Source: Litorimonas sp964414555 (GTDB taxonomy: Bacteria; Pseudomonadota; Alphaproteobacteria; Caulobacterales; Maricaulaceae). Taken from it: 20,294 bases of DNA. The notes under the pieces were generated by a model. It saw only the letters and a program-made list of their open reading frames with translations. It made no database searches and was not told the DNA's origin. Positions 8,283 to 15,426 of this stretch are shown piece after piece; within the stretch, counting starts at the first letter, position 1, and every line of letters begins with the position of its first letter. Made by a program: the position numbers and the translations under genes. Location of the stretch: NCBI GenBank assembly GCA_964414555.1, contig CAYPWW010000042.1, positions 1-20,294 of the forward strand. Reading direction: 5' to 3'.

Positions 8283-9245
8283 ATGGCTGGAGCCGTCGAA
8301 CACGACTATCATCTAATCGAACCGTCCCCGTGGCCGTTCCTGTCGGGCATCGCTTGCTTGATCTGGGGCGTTGGCATGGTGTCCTTCTTTGCAGGCCTCG
8401 TCGAGCGTACGGGCGAATCGCCCATGATGGAGTTCTTCTTCGCCAAAGGCCTCGACAGCCTCCAAGACAGTTACCGCCCTGCGGCTGATAAAATTGGCGC
8501 AGATGGCGGCTGGATCCTTCTGGTTATAGGCTCACTCTTCGCTGCTTACGTCATGTATGCTTGGTGGAAAGATGTCGCCGAGGAATCGCGTGCCGGTGAT
8601 CACACACCCGTCGTCGATATTGGCCTGCGCTACGGCATGATCATGTTCATCATGCAGGAAGCCATGTTCTTTGTCGGCTGGTTCTGGATGTTCTTTGAGC
8701 TTGGCCTGTTCCATAAAATGCGCGCGGCTTGGAATACGGATGTCCTGCCCAACGCGGCGGAATATGCAGACACGATGGCGCCGGGCATTAAAGCCGTGGA
8801 TCCATGGAACCTTCCGCTGATGAACACCGTTATCTTGCTTCTATCCGGCACAACAGTGACATGGGCGCATCACGCGTTGATCCATGGCGATCGTCGCGGT
8901 GCGAAATGGGGTCTGGGACTGACTGTGGCACTCGGATTATTCTTCACAGGCGTCCAAGCCTATGAGTATCTCGAACTCTTCCACGGACGTGAGTCGGGTT
9001 ACCCTTGGCTCTCCACCGATGCCTATGGCTCGGCCTTCTTCATGGCGACAGGCTTTCATGGTCTGCATGTTTTGATCGGGACAATCTTCCTGGCCGTTAT
9101 GTATCTGCGCCTCATGCGCGGAGGCCTGCGCCCAGAGAAGCATTTCGGTTTGGAAGCCGCCGCCTGGTATTGGCACTTTGTTGATGTCGTCTGGCTCTTC
9201 CTGTTCGCCTTTATCTACATCATCTTCGCGACCAGCCTCGGTTAG
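8283..9245 (+). CDS. coxC: Cytochrome c oxidase subunit III (aa3-type)
   Basis: Subunit III is a seven-helix membrane protein that stabilises the oxidase and supports proton uptake. The 320-residue protein opens with HDYHLIEPSPWPF. It has HTPVV-IGLRYGMIMFIMQE with the buried glutamate region. It continues with LLLSGTTVTWAHHAL, FFTGVQAYEY, GFHGLHVLIG and the C-terminal AAAWYWHFVDVVWLFLF signature. ATG at 8283 was chosen because the conserved HDYH start follows at once. A longer frame from 8220 would add a non-conserved stretch over the possible promoter. It is somewhat long for the family, and the extra length lies in two hydrophilic loops (see findings). Confidence 0.96.
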   Translation: MAGAVEHDYHLIEPSPWPFLSGIACLIWGVGMVSFFAGLVERTGESPMMEFFFAKGLDSLQDSYRPAADKIGADGGWILLVIGSLFAAYVMYAWWKDVAEESRAGDHTPVVDIGLRYGMIMFIMQEAMFFVGWFWMFFELGLFHKMRAAWNTDVLPNAAEYADTMAPGIKAVDPWNLPLMNTVILLLSGTTVTWAHHALIHGDRRGAKWGLGLTVALGLFFTGVQAYEYLELFHGRESGYPWLSTDAYGSAFFMATGFHGLHVLIGTIFLAVMYLRLMRGGLRPEKHFGLEAAAWYWHFVDVVWLFLFAFIYIIFATSLG

Positions 9246-9257
9246 CGCGCCACGGCT

Positions 9258-9653
9258 TTGTCCGCGACCTCGCGACATCGCCGTCGCCGCAACCTGCCAC
9301 CCGTTCCGACGGGTTTGTCGGGCCGTTGTCCCGCGTGCGGGGAAGGGCGTTTGTTTAAAGGCTTGCTTGCTTTCTCAGATGGCTGCTTCGCGTGCGGTGC
9401 AGATTTCCGGGATGAAGATGCGGGCGATGGTCCCGCCGTCTTTGTGATCTTCATCACGGGCATTTTTATCGTCCCGATGGCGTTAGCGTTTCACATGCTC
9501 CTCGACCCGCCAATGGTTGTGACGCTCTTGCTTTGGGGCACCATTATTTTCGTCGCCTCGCTCTGGCTGTTGCGCCTCATGCGCGGGGTCATGTTTGCGA
9601 TTGCGTGGCAGCGCCGCGCGCGTGAGATTCGAATGCAGGATTTTCAATCATGA
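9258..9653 (+). CDS. DUF983 family zinc-ribbon membrane protein
   Basis: This 131-residue protein is found in alphaproteobacterial cox clusters. After a basic N-terminus (RHRRRR) it has a CPACGEG knuckle and a second CFACGADF knuckle, a four-cysteine zinc-ribbon-like site. Two hydrophobic helices follow (about 59-80 and 84-105), then a basic tail. The start is uncertain. TTG at 9258 lies 12 bp after coxC with no clear ribosome site, and a TTG at 9315 just before the first knuckle is an alternative. The stop overlaps the surf1 start (ATGA). The function is unknown, and a link to oxidase biogenesis is inferred from context. Confidence 0.85.
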   Translation: MSATSRHRRRRNLPPVPTGLSGRCPACGEGRLFKGLLAFSDGCFACGADFRDEDAGDGPAVFVIFITGIFIVPMALAFHMLLDPPMVVTLLLWGTIIFVASLWLLRLMRGVMFAIAWQRRAREIRMQDFQS

Positions 9654-10378
9654 AACTGCAGTTGCGTCCTATGCCGTGGCTGACAGGCATTGTCGCCGTG
9701 ATGCTGGCGATCCTGATCTCGCTGGGCGTCTGGCAATATCAGCGCTTGCAGTGGAAGACCGCGCTTCTGGCCGAGGTCGAGGCGTCCGTGACCTCGCCGC
9801 CCCTGACCTCACTTTTCGATTTGGAACGTGCGATCGCGGCGGGTGAGCCCGTCGATTTCCGACGGATTGAATTTGAAGCTGACGGCGTTATCGGCCAGCC
9901 AATCTACCACGTCTTCAAATCGCAGACCGGTGGGATTTTCTGGGATATTTTCGTCCCGCTGCGTCAGTCAAATCTCACGCTCTTTGCCGTGACCGCAACG
10001 ATTACATCTGACGAAAAATCCGAGATCGGTGATATTGCATCAGAGACAATCGTTTCCCCTTGGGTGGGCTATGTTCGCGAAGATCACGCAATGGGCTTGA
10101 TCGAGGGCTGGGTGAAATCTCAGCCGAACCGCACGACCAACCGCTGGTTCAAGTTTAATCAAGATAGCAGCTGGGGCGAAGGCCTCTCCGGCGATGTCCG
10201 GCTTTCCCATTATATCGAAATTGAAACCAACGCGACGGACGCTGCCTCGCTCCCCGTGCGTCGCCCGACGATCCGCAATAATCACCGCGATTACATGCTG
10301 ACATGGTTTTCCTTCGCGGGATTGCTCGTGATCTTTTACCTTCTCCTCCACCGCCGGGCGGGGCGCTTGTCTTGGTAA
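9650..10378 (+). CDS. SURF1 family cytochrome oxidase assembly protein
   Basis: SURF1/Shy1 proteins help insert heme a during assembly of oxidase subunit I. This 242-residue protein has the expected hairpin topology. The first helix (about 10-29) ends in LGVWQYQR (LGVWQ at 25-29), then a periplasmic domain. The C-terminal segment RNNHRDYMLTWFSFAG runs into a second helix and a basic end. The middle is divergent. The usual GY-x-V-x-TP-style strand is represented by QPIYHVFKSQTGGIFWDIFVPL. The start overlaps the DUF983 stop by four bases, which suggests coupled translation. It closes the cox locus. Confidence 0.93.
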   Translation: MKLQLRPMPWLTGIVAVMLAILISLGVWQYQRLQWKTALLAEVEASVTSPPLTSLFDLERAIAAGEPVDFRRIEFEADGVIGQPIYHVFKSQTGGIFWDIFVPLRQSNLTLFAVTATITSDEKSEIGDIASETIVSPWVGYVREDHAMGLIEGWVKSQPNRTTNRWFKFNQDSSWGEGLSGDVRLSHYIEIETNATDAASLPVRRPTIRNNHRDYMLTWFSFAGLLVIFYLLLHRRAGRLSW

Positions 10379-10389
10379 GCTCGCATGGC

Positions 10390-10947
10390 GTGCATAGCGT
10401 ATTGCGGGCCCAGGCGGCGGGCGGGGCGATGTCATTGTCTCATCCTCGTTGGGCGGACTTTGAGGGCTGGGCCGCCTTGCGCCGCGCAAACGCAGAATAT
10501 CTGCGTCCATGGGAGCCGGGCTTTTCGACACGCGGCCTCAACCGGACAGCCTATCGCGCGCGCTTGGGACGGCTGAAAAAGCTCGTTCAACAGGACCGCG
10601 CTTATCCGTTTCATATTTTCCGAGAAACCCCGCGCACGCTGATCGGGGCGTGTAACATCACCCATATTGATCGCGGCGTGTCGCAATCTGCGCGGCTGGG
10701 ATATTGGATCGGCGAAGCGCATACGCGTCGCGGTCATGCCCGTGCCGCGGTCGAGGTCGCCGTGCGGTTTTGCTTTGAACAGCTAGGTCTGCACCGCGTC
10801 GAAGCGGCCGTGAGCGCCCAGAACGTGGCGTCTATTCGGGTGTTAGAGGCTTGCAATTTTAAGCGTGAGGGAACGGCGCGGGGCTATCTAAAAATTGGCG
10901 ATCACTGGGAAGATCACGAAATTTATGCGAGGTTAAATGCGGACTAA
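10390..10947 (+). CDS. GNAT N-acetyltransferase, RimJ/RimL type
   Basis: This is a cytoplasmic acetyl-CoA-dependent transferase resembling ribosomal-protein N-terminal alanine acetyltransferases. It carries WAALRRANAEYLRPWEP near the start, the acetyl-CoA-binding region LGYWIGEAHTRRGHARAAVEVAVRF, and then HRVEAAVSAQNVASIRVLEACNFKREG. All are typical of the family. The start is uncertain. GTG at 10390 is given because the VLRA...SLSHPRW segment looks like the first family strand. ATG at 10429 and TTG at 10372 (overlapping the surf1 end) are alternatives. It follows surf1 closely and may be cotranscribed. It converges on the next gene with a 7-bp gap. The substrate is not known. Confidence 0.88.
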   Translation: MHSVLRAQAAGGAMSLSHPRWADFEGWAALRRANAEYLRPWEPGFSTRGLNRTAYRARLGRLKKLVQQDRAYPFHIFRETPRTLIGACNITHIDRGVSQSARLGYWIGEAHTRRGHARAAVEVAVRFCFEQLGLHRVEAAVSAQNVASIRVLEACNFKREGTARGYLKIGDHWEDHEIYARLNAD

Positions 10948-10954
10948 GCTCTGA

Positions 10955-11545
10955 CTAAGCGCGTCCACCGCCATGGGCTAATGCGCTGGGGTCGATGCCC
11001 ATTTCGCTTAGGGCCGTCGCCCATTTCCCGTCGAGGTCTTGGTTGAAAATCAAAGCTTCATCCGCCTCCGCAATCAGCCAAGCATTATCGGCGATTTCCG
11101 CTTCTAACTGCCCCGCGCCCCAGCCGGCATAACCCACCGCCAGCACCGCGCGCGACGGTGCATCGTCTGACACAAGCGCTTCCAGCACGTCTTTCGTTGA
11201 GGTCAGGGAGAGTGTTTCTGAGATTTTCAGTGAGGTCTCGGGTTTGAAATAATCTGCGCTGTGTAGAACGAAGCCCCTATCAATATCGACGGGGCCGCCG
11301 TTCAAGACAGGCGTGTCCGCGACACGCACATGCCCATCAATCCCGATCTGATCCAAGAGGTCAGAGATCAGCAGGCCGGCTTTGCCCTTATTGATAATAA
11401 TCCCCATCGCGCCAGACCGATCATGACTGACGACATAAACGACGGCAAAGCGAAAGCGCGGATCGCCCATGTCGGGCGTCGCAAGAAGCAGCTTGCCGCG
11501 ATAGCTCGGCGAACTTTGCTCTGGGCTTTCCGGCGGTGTTTCCAT
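10955..11545 (-). CDS. YqgE/AlgH family protein (UPF0301)
   Basis: This 196-residue soluble protein has the family opening GKLLLATPDMGDPRF, then VVYVVSHDRSGAMGIIINK. It continues with LNGGPVDIDRGFVLHS and VLAVGYAGWGAGQLEAEI. AlgH was named in alginate regulation in Pseudomonas, but the general function of the family is unsettled. The N-terminal 15 residues are Pro/Ser/Glu-rich. An AGGA (TCCT at 11550-11553 on the plus strand) lies just upstream of the ATG. It is divergent from the peroxiredoxin gene across 149 bp. Confidence 0.94.
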   Translation of the reverse strand: METPPESPEQSSPSYRGKLLLATPDMGDPRFRFAVVYVVSHDRSGAMGIIINKGKAGLLISDLLDQIGIDGHVRVADTPVLNGGPVDIDRGFVLHSADYFKPETSLKISETLSLTSTKDVLEALVSDDAPSRAVLAVGYAGWGAGQLEAEIADNAWLIAEADEALIFNQDLDGKWATALSEMGIDPSALAHGGGRA

Positions 11546-11630
11546 GATATCCTAGTGACGGGCGGGGCGAGTTTCGGTGTGAATATATATCTTGTCTACG
11601 CATGGCCGCGCGAAAACGACTTGTCGCATC

Positions 11631-11659
11631 TTGCGCACGGACGGCCGTCTGCCTATATT
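11631..11659 (+). promoter_or_regulatory. Putative promoter of the peroxiredoxin gene
   Basis: TTGCGC (11631-11636) and TATATT (11654-11659) are separated by exactly 17 bases, 36 bases before the peroxiredoxin ATG. An inverted repeat begins at the last base of the -10 element. Found by eye. Confidence 0.5.
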
Positions 11660-11675
11660 TATCGAAAGACGATAA
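11659..11675. promoter_or_regulatory. Inverted repeat, candidate operator
   Basis: TTATCG-AAAGA-CGATAA is a perfect 6-bp inverted repeat with a 5-bp centre, placed at the start-site side of the putative peroxiredoxin promoter. Its size and position suit a dimeric repressor or a LysR-type regulator. No specific regulator can be named from the sequence. Confidence 0.45.
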
Positions 11676-11694
11676 TTCATTCAGAGAGAGTTCT

Positions 11695-12051
11695 ATGACC
11701 ATCGAAACCGGACAAAACCTACCAGACGCGACATTTATGACCATGGGCCCAGACGGTCCCATGCCGATGAATACGAAAGATGTCTTCGCTGGAAAACGNN
11801 NNNNNNNNNNNNNNNNNNNNNNNNNNNNNNNNNNNNNNNNNNNNNNNNNNNNNNNNNNNNNNNNNNNNNNNNNNNNNNNNNNNNNNNNNNNNNNNNNNGG
11901 ACTGGAAATGGACGGCTCGGGCTTTGGCATGGGCCAACGCTCGCAGCGCTACGCCATGGTTGTCGATGACGGCACGGTCCAGCATTTATTCGTTGAAGGT
12001 CCGGGCGAGTTTAAACTCAGCAGCGCGGATCACATGCTGGAGCAACTTTAG
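11695..12051 (+). CDS. Peroxiredoxin (Prx5/AhpC-TSA type), interrupted by assembly gap
   Basis: This is a thiol peroxidase of the single-domain Prx5 group, which reduces hydrogen peroxide and alkyl hydroperoxides in the cytoplasm. The N-terminal 34 residues (GQNLPDATFMTMGPDGPMP...DVFAGK) and the C-terminal part (GLEMDGSGFGMGQRSQRYAMVVDDG...LSSADHMLEQL) match this group well. The middle is masked by 100 N. The missing part should contain the PGAFTPTC active-site loop, so the catalytic cysteine cannot be verified. The frame stays open across the N run, but members are usually about 160 residues, so the gap is probably larger than 100 bases. AGAGAG before the ATG at 11695 supports the start. Confidence 0.88.
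   Translation: MTIETGQNLPDATFMTMGPDGPMPMNTKDVFAGKXXXXXXXXXXXXXXXXXXXXXXXXXXXXXXXXXXGLEMDGSGFGMGQRSQRYAMVVDDGTVQHLFVEGPGEFKLSSADHMLEQL
11799..11898. other. Assembly gap of 100 N
   Basis: Exactly 100 unknown bases lie inside the peroxiredoxin gene. The round size suggests a nominal scaffold gap and not a measured one. Sequence on both sides belongs to the same protein family, so the join is credible. Confidence 0.98.
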
Positions 12052-12096
12052 TCTGAAAAAGAGACCGCACATATCGACCATTGAAGGGGGAATAAA

Positions 12097-13008
12097 ATGA
12101 CACTTACAGAAATCCTACCACTCGCGCTGGCCGCGTTGATCATCTTTGTGATTATCAAAACCGTCAGGATTATCCCGCAGGGCAGTGAATGGCTGCTCGA
12201 AAACTTTGGCCGTTATTCCAAAACGCTGAAACCGGGATTGACCTTTGTCATTCCGTTTTATCAGCGGATTTCGAACAAGATGGACATGCGCGAACGCGTC
12301 ATCGATATTCCGTCGCAAGAAGTGATTACGAAAGATAACGTTATGGTCACCGCCGATGCGGTTGTGTTTATCCAAGTCGTGGATGCCCGCATGGCGACCT
12401 ATGAAGTGTCCAATCTGGAAAATGCGATTCAAAATCTCTGTCTGACAAATGTGCGGACGGTGGTTGGCTCGATGGACCTCGATGAAGTCTTGTCCAAGCG
12501 CGACCAGATCAATGCGCAGCTGCTGGGCGTGATCGACAATGCAACCGATGGCTGGGGCACCAAGGTCACGCGGATCGAGATCAAAGACCTCTCGCCGCCG
12601 CATGACATCACCCAGGCGATGAACAAGCAGATGAAAGCCGAGCGCGAAAAGCGTTCAGACATCCTCATCGCGGAAGGCCATAAACAGTCCTCCATCCTGA
12701 AAGCTGAAGGCGAAAAAGAAGCCGCCATCCGCGAGGCCGAAGGCCGCAAGGAAGCCGCTTATCTGGACGCGGAAGGTCGCGAGCGCGAAGCTCAAGCCGA
12801 AGCCAAAGCGACAGAGATGGTCAGCACCGCGATCAGCCGCGGTGACGTCAACGCCATCAATTACTTTGTCGCGCAGGAATATGTGAAAGCCTTTGGCGAA
12901 CTGGCCAAGAGCCCGAACCAAAAAACGATCATTGTTCCGGCCGAACTATCGGGTCTGGCGGCGACTGTTGGCGGCGTCAGCGAGTTGCTCTCCAAGGGCA
13001 AGAAGTAG
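12097..13008 (+). CDS. qmcA: SPFH/stomatin/prohibitin-domain membrane protein (QmcA-like)
   Basis: SPFH proteins oligomerise on the inner membrane, form microdomain scaffolds and often modulate membrane proteases. This 303-residue protein has an N-terminal hydrophobic anchor (about 5-23) and an SPFH domain beginning RIIPQGSEWLLENFGRYSKTLKPGL. That domain includes DIPSQEVITKDNV and LDEVLSKRDQIN. An Ala/Glu/Lys-rich coiled coil follows (about 190-250) with repeated AEG-x-K-E units. It ends in a short region with PAELSGLAATVGGV. AAGGGGG lies 6 bases before the ATG. The next gene is nfeD, the standard partner of this family, which supports the call. Confidence 0.94.
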   Translation: MTLTEILPLALAALIIFVIIKTVRIIPQGSEWLLENFGRYSKTLKPGLTFVIPFYQRISNKMDMRERVIDIPSQEVITKDNVMVTADAVVFIQVVDARMATYEVSNLENAIQNLCLTNVRTVVGSMDLDEVLSKRDQINAQLLGVIDNATDGWGTKVTRIEIKDLSPPHDITQAMNKQMKAEREKRSDILIAEGHKQSSILKAEGEKEAAIREAEGRKEAAYLDAEGREREAQAEAKATEMVSTAISRGDVNAINYFVAQEYVKAFGELAKSPNQKTIIVPAELSGLAATVGGVSELLSKGKK

Positions 13009-13018
13009 GAGAACTGGC

Positions 13019-13501
13019 ATGGAACCCGAAAGCTCCAATGCGCTTCTCTCCTTGTTAGAAAGCATGAATGCGACGCGGTGGGGCCTGATCGGTCTGGGCC
13101 TCGTTGGGTTAGAGCTGATCACTGGCTCGACCTATATCCTCTGGCCCGCCGTGGCGGCGCTGGCGGTGGCGGCTTGGGTGTTTTTCCTGCCGCTGTCGTG
13201 GGAGATGCAGTTCCTGCTGTTCTTCGTATTGTCGACGGCTTTGCTGTTGGCGGGGCATTATTTCGTCCGCCCATATTTCAAATCTGGCGAGCCGTCCGAC
13301 ATTAATGAGCCAGCTCAGACTCTGACAGGTCGCCGTGTTGTCGCCTTCACGGATTTTGCCAATGGCGAAGGTCGCGTGACCGTTGGCGACACGCAGTGGA
13401 AAGCGCGTACGGGCAGTGCGGATCCAAAGATTGGCGACCCGCTTGTTGTGACGGGCGTAACCGGAGCCACGCTGGTCGTGGAGCCCGTCGTCGAGGCGTA
13501 A
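13019..13501 (+). CDS. NfeD family membrane protein
   Basis: NfeD proteins are encoded next to SPFH proteins and are thought to act with them in membrane organisation or protein quality control. This 160-residue form is the short type without a ClpP-like protease domain. It has two to three hydrophobic helices (about 20-80, including ITGSTYILWPAVAAL), then a soluble beta-barrel (OB-fold) domain. That domain includes LTGRRVVAFTDFANGEGRVTV, WKAR and GDPLVVTGVTG. ATG at 13019 is preceded by AGGAGA, 10 bp after the qmcA stop. An earlier in-frame start would lie inside qmcA. The TAA stop is followed directly by the GTG of the next gene, in the same frame. Confidence 0.92.
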   Translation: MEPESSNALLSLLESMNATRWGLIGLGLVGLELITGSTYILWPAVAALAVAAWVFFLPLSWEMQFLLFFVLSTALLLAGHYFVRPYFKSGEPSDINEPAQTLTGRRVVAFTDFANGEGRVTVGDTQWKARTGSADPKIGDPLVVTGVTGATLVVEPVVEA

Positions 13502-14041
13502 GTGTCTTTGCGTATCAACAGCTTCGGGTCGCGTCTCTCGTTCGAATTGCTTCGCGATGACGTCACGGTTGGGGGCCTTGCTTACATTAAAACAGGCTCC
13601 GCACTTGCGGCCAGTGCCTCGGCGCGCGCGCATGTTCACGGCGAAGATATTCGCATCACTATGACTCGCGATCCGTCAAAGCCCGGCATGGTCGGCTTTT
13701 CTATCTCTAAGAAAGACATAGATATTGGCGTGATGGATTTTAACTGGCGGGGTCGCGGGCGGCTAGAGCTGGCTCGCCGATCCGGTGGGCGCGATCATTT
13801 CTCTATTCATCCCAAAGGCGTCACACAATGGTGGTTCCTGATCACAGACAGCGCGGATCGCGCCGTCATGGAGCTGCGCCCGACAACGCGGTGGAGCGTG
13901 CAGGATTATCACTTTGATATCGTCAGCCGCTCACAAAAATGGCCCGACCCTGTTATGGATGAGCTTGCCATCTACGCGGGCTTTGCGGCCAATGTTTACA
14001 TGGCGCGCAATGCGGGCGTCGTGGCAGGGCGCAAGATGTGA
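13502..14041 (+). CDS. Unrecognised protein, first of a tandem paralogous pair
   Basis: I do not recognise this 179-residue protein. It is hydrophilic and probably beta-rich, with regularly spaced glycines and aromatic residues (FNWRGRGRLEL, GGRDHF, WWFLI, WSVQDYHFDI). It ends in an amphipathic or hydrophobic helix preceded by WPDPVMDELAIYAGFA. No signal peptide or clear transmembrane segment is seen. It starts at a GTG directly after the nfeD stop, with GAGG five bases upstream, so translation is likely coupled to nfeD. It is related to the following gene: a shared P-D-x2-[ML]-D-E-L-A-[IL]-Y motif and a gapless 35-residue block ending GRD-x-F. A Tubby/LURP-one-like fold is possible from the pattern but is only a guess. 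Confidence 0.8.
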   Translation: MSLRINSFGSRLSFELLRDDVTVGGLAYIKTGSALAASASARAHVHGEDIRITMTRDPSKPGMVGFSISKKDIDIGVMDFNWRGRGRLELARRSGGRDHFSIHPKGVTQWWFLITDSADRAVMELRPTTRWSVQDYHFDIVSRSQKWPDPVMDELAIYAGFAANVYMARNAGVVAGRKM

Positions 14042-14562
14042 TCCATCTGGACTTCCCACGTGTGCAAGCGGGTGAGCCCTATATCGGGTTGGCTCAATCG
14101 GACGGCGCAGTCGTCGGGGAAATCGCCTTTAACCGAACACGCCCGGATTGGCGAAGCCATGCCGAATTGTCGCTCTACGGGTTAGATATCTCTGTGCGTG
14201 CGGATAGCGAAAACACCATGCGGCGCTTGTCAAAATTCGAGCTATTGCGCAATGGCCGCCAGTATGGCGATCTGAAATTCGGTCTCAGCGGGGGCCTGAA
14301 TCTGGGTCTGGATCGCCGCGGACAGGGTCGGGACCAGTTTTATGTGGCGGGCAAAATAGCCTGTGGCCAGCGGTTCGTCGTCCGGCGTAACAGTGATGTT
14401 CTCTTCTACGGCACACCCCAATGCAGACCGGGACGGGGCTCGCGACGGGCAAAAGACCTTCACCGTTTAGACTTTCGTCGACAGACACGAACCTATCCCG
14501 ATGCGCAACTGGATGAGTTGGCGCTTTATTTCGCTGTCGGTGTTGCCCTCGCGCTGGCTTAA
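14038..14562 (+). CDS. Unrecognised protein, second of a tandem paralogous pair
   Basis: This 174-residue protein of unknown function starts at a GTG overlapping the previous stop by four bases (GTGA). It resembles the preceding protein along most of its length. FELLRNGRQYGDLKF...LDRRGQGRDQF aligns without gaps to the upstream protein's FSIS...RRSGGRDHF, with about 12 identities in 35. The C-terminal YPDAQLDELALY matches WPDPVMDELAIY. It ends in a hydrophobic helix (FAVGVALALA). It has more basic residues than its neighbour (for example GRGSRRAKDLHRLDFRRQ). Its position at the end of the qmcA-nfeD run implies a shared process. It converges on purU with a 15-bp gap and no evident terminator. 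Confidence 0.78.
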   Translation: MIHLDFPRVQAGEPYIGLAQSDGAVVGEIAFNRTRPDWRSHAELSLYGLDISVRADSENTMRRLSKFELLRNGRQYGDLKFGLSGGLNLGLDRRGQGRDQFYVAGKIACGQRFVVRRNSDVLFYGTPQCRPGRGSRRAKDLHRLDFRRQTRTYPDAQLDELALYFAVGVALALA

Positions 14563-14577
14563 AGCTGCCCGTTCCGC

Positions 14578-15426
14578 TTATGGCAAAATGACCGTCTTCA
14601 TCCCGTTCAAGAAAACACGGCGATCCGCATGCGCACTGACAGAGCGGGCGAGGGCGGCGGCTTCGACATCTCGTCCCAATCGCACAAGGGTTTCTGGCGT
14701 CATCGTGTGATCGACGCGTTGGACGGATTGCTCGATGATCGGGCCTTCATCCAAGTCCGCCGTTACATAATGCGCGGTCGCTCCGATCAGTTTGACCCCG
14801 CGTGCATAGGCCCGATGATAGGGCCGCGCGCCTTTAAAGCTTGGTAGGAAAGAATGGTGGATGTTGATAATTTGTCCGGCGAAATCCGTACAAAATTCAT
14901 TCGACAGAATTTGCATGTAGCGCGCGAGGACGATCAGCTCTGCGCCTGTATCGGAAATGATCTTGCGTAATGCGGCTTCGGCCTCAGGTTTGTTTGCCGG
15001 GCTGACCGGAACATGGTGATAGGGCGTGCCATAGCTCTCGGCTAAGGGGCGCGCGGTTTCATGGTTGGAGACAACCCCGACGATATCGATGTTCACGCCG
15101 CCGCTACGTTGGCGGTACAGCAGGTCGGCGAGGCAATGATCGAACTTCGACACAAGGATCAGCGTCTTCGTCGGGCGGTCCTTCTCGCAAATCGCGATCT
15201 CTAATCCAAAGCTATCGACAGACTCTTGCAGCTCGGCCCGAAAGCCGGCCAGGGCAGTGTCCGGCATGGAAAACTCTATGCGCGAAAAGAAGCGCTCGCT
15301 GGTCGGCGTCCCAAATTGCGAGAGTGTATTGATAAAGCCGTCATGCGCCGCGAGACAGCCCGTCAGCGCTGCGACGATTCCGGTCTTATCAGCGGATTGC
15401 GTGGTCAGGATGTAACGCTGGGTCAT
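14578..15426 (-). CDS. purU: Formyltetrahydrofolate deformylase
   Basis: PurU hydrolyses 10-formyl-tetrahydrofolate to formate and tetrahydrofolate, balancing one-carbon pools with glycine metabolism. The 282-residue protein has an N-terminal ACT domain (about 1-85, ILTTQSADKTGIVAALTG). The formyltransferase-like catalytic domain contains FDHCLADLLYR, NHETARPLAESYGTPYHH and the active-site block NIHHSFLPSFKGARPY (N188, H190). The conserved aspartate D226 lies in TADLDEGPII. The start overlaps the rnhA stop by three bases. It is the last gene of the ispH-rnhA-purU run. The glycine riboswitch and gcvT lie about 5 kb away and are metabolically related. Confidence 0.97.
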   Translation of the reverse strand: MTQRYILTTQSADKTGIVAALTGCLAAHDGFINTLSQFGTPTSERFFSRIEFSMPDTALAGFRAELQESVDSFGLEIAICEKDRPTKTLILVSKFDHCLADLLYRQRSGGVNIDIVGVVSNHETARPLAESYGTPYHHVPVSPANKPEAEAALRKIISDTGAELIVLARYMQILSNEFCTDFAGQIINIHHSFLPSFKGARPYHRAYARGVKLIGATAHYVTADLDEGPIIEQSVQRVDHTMTPETLVRLGRDVEAAALARSVSAHADRRVFLNGMKTVILP

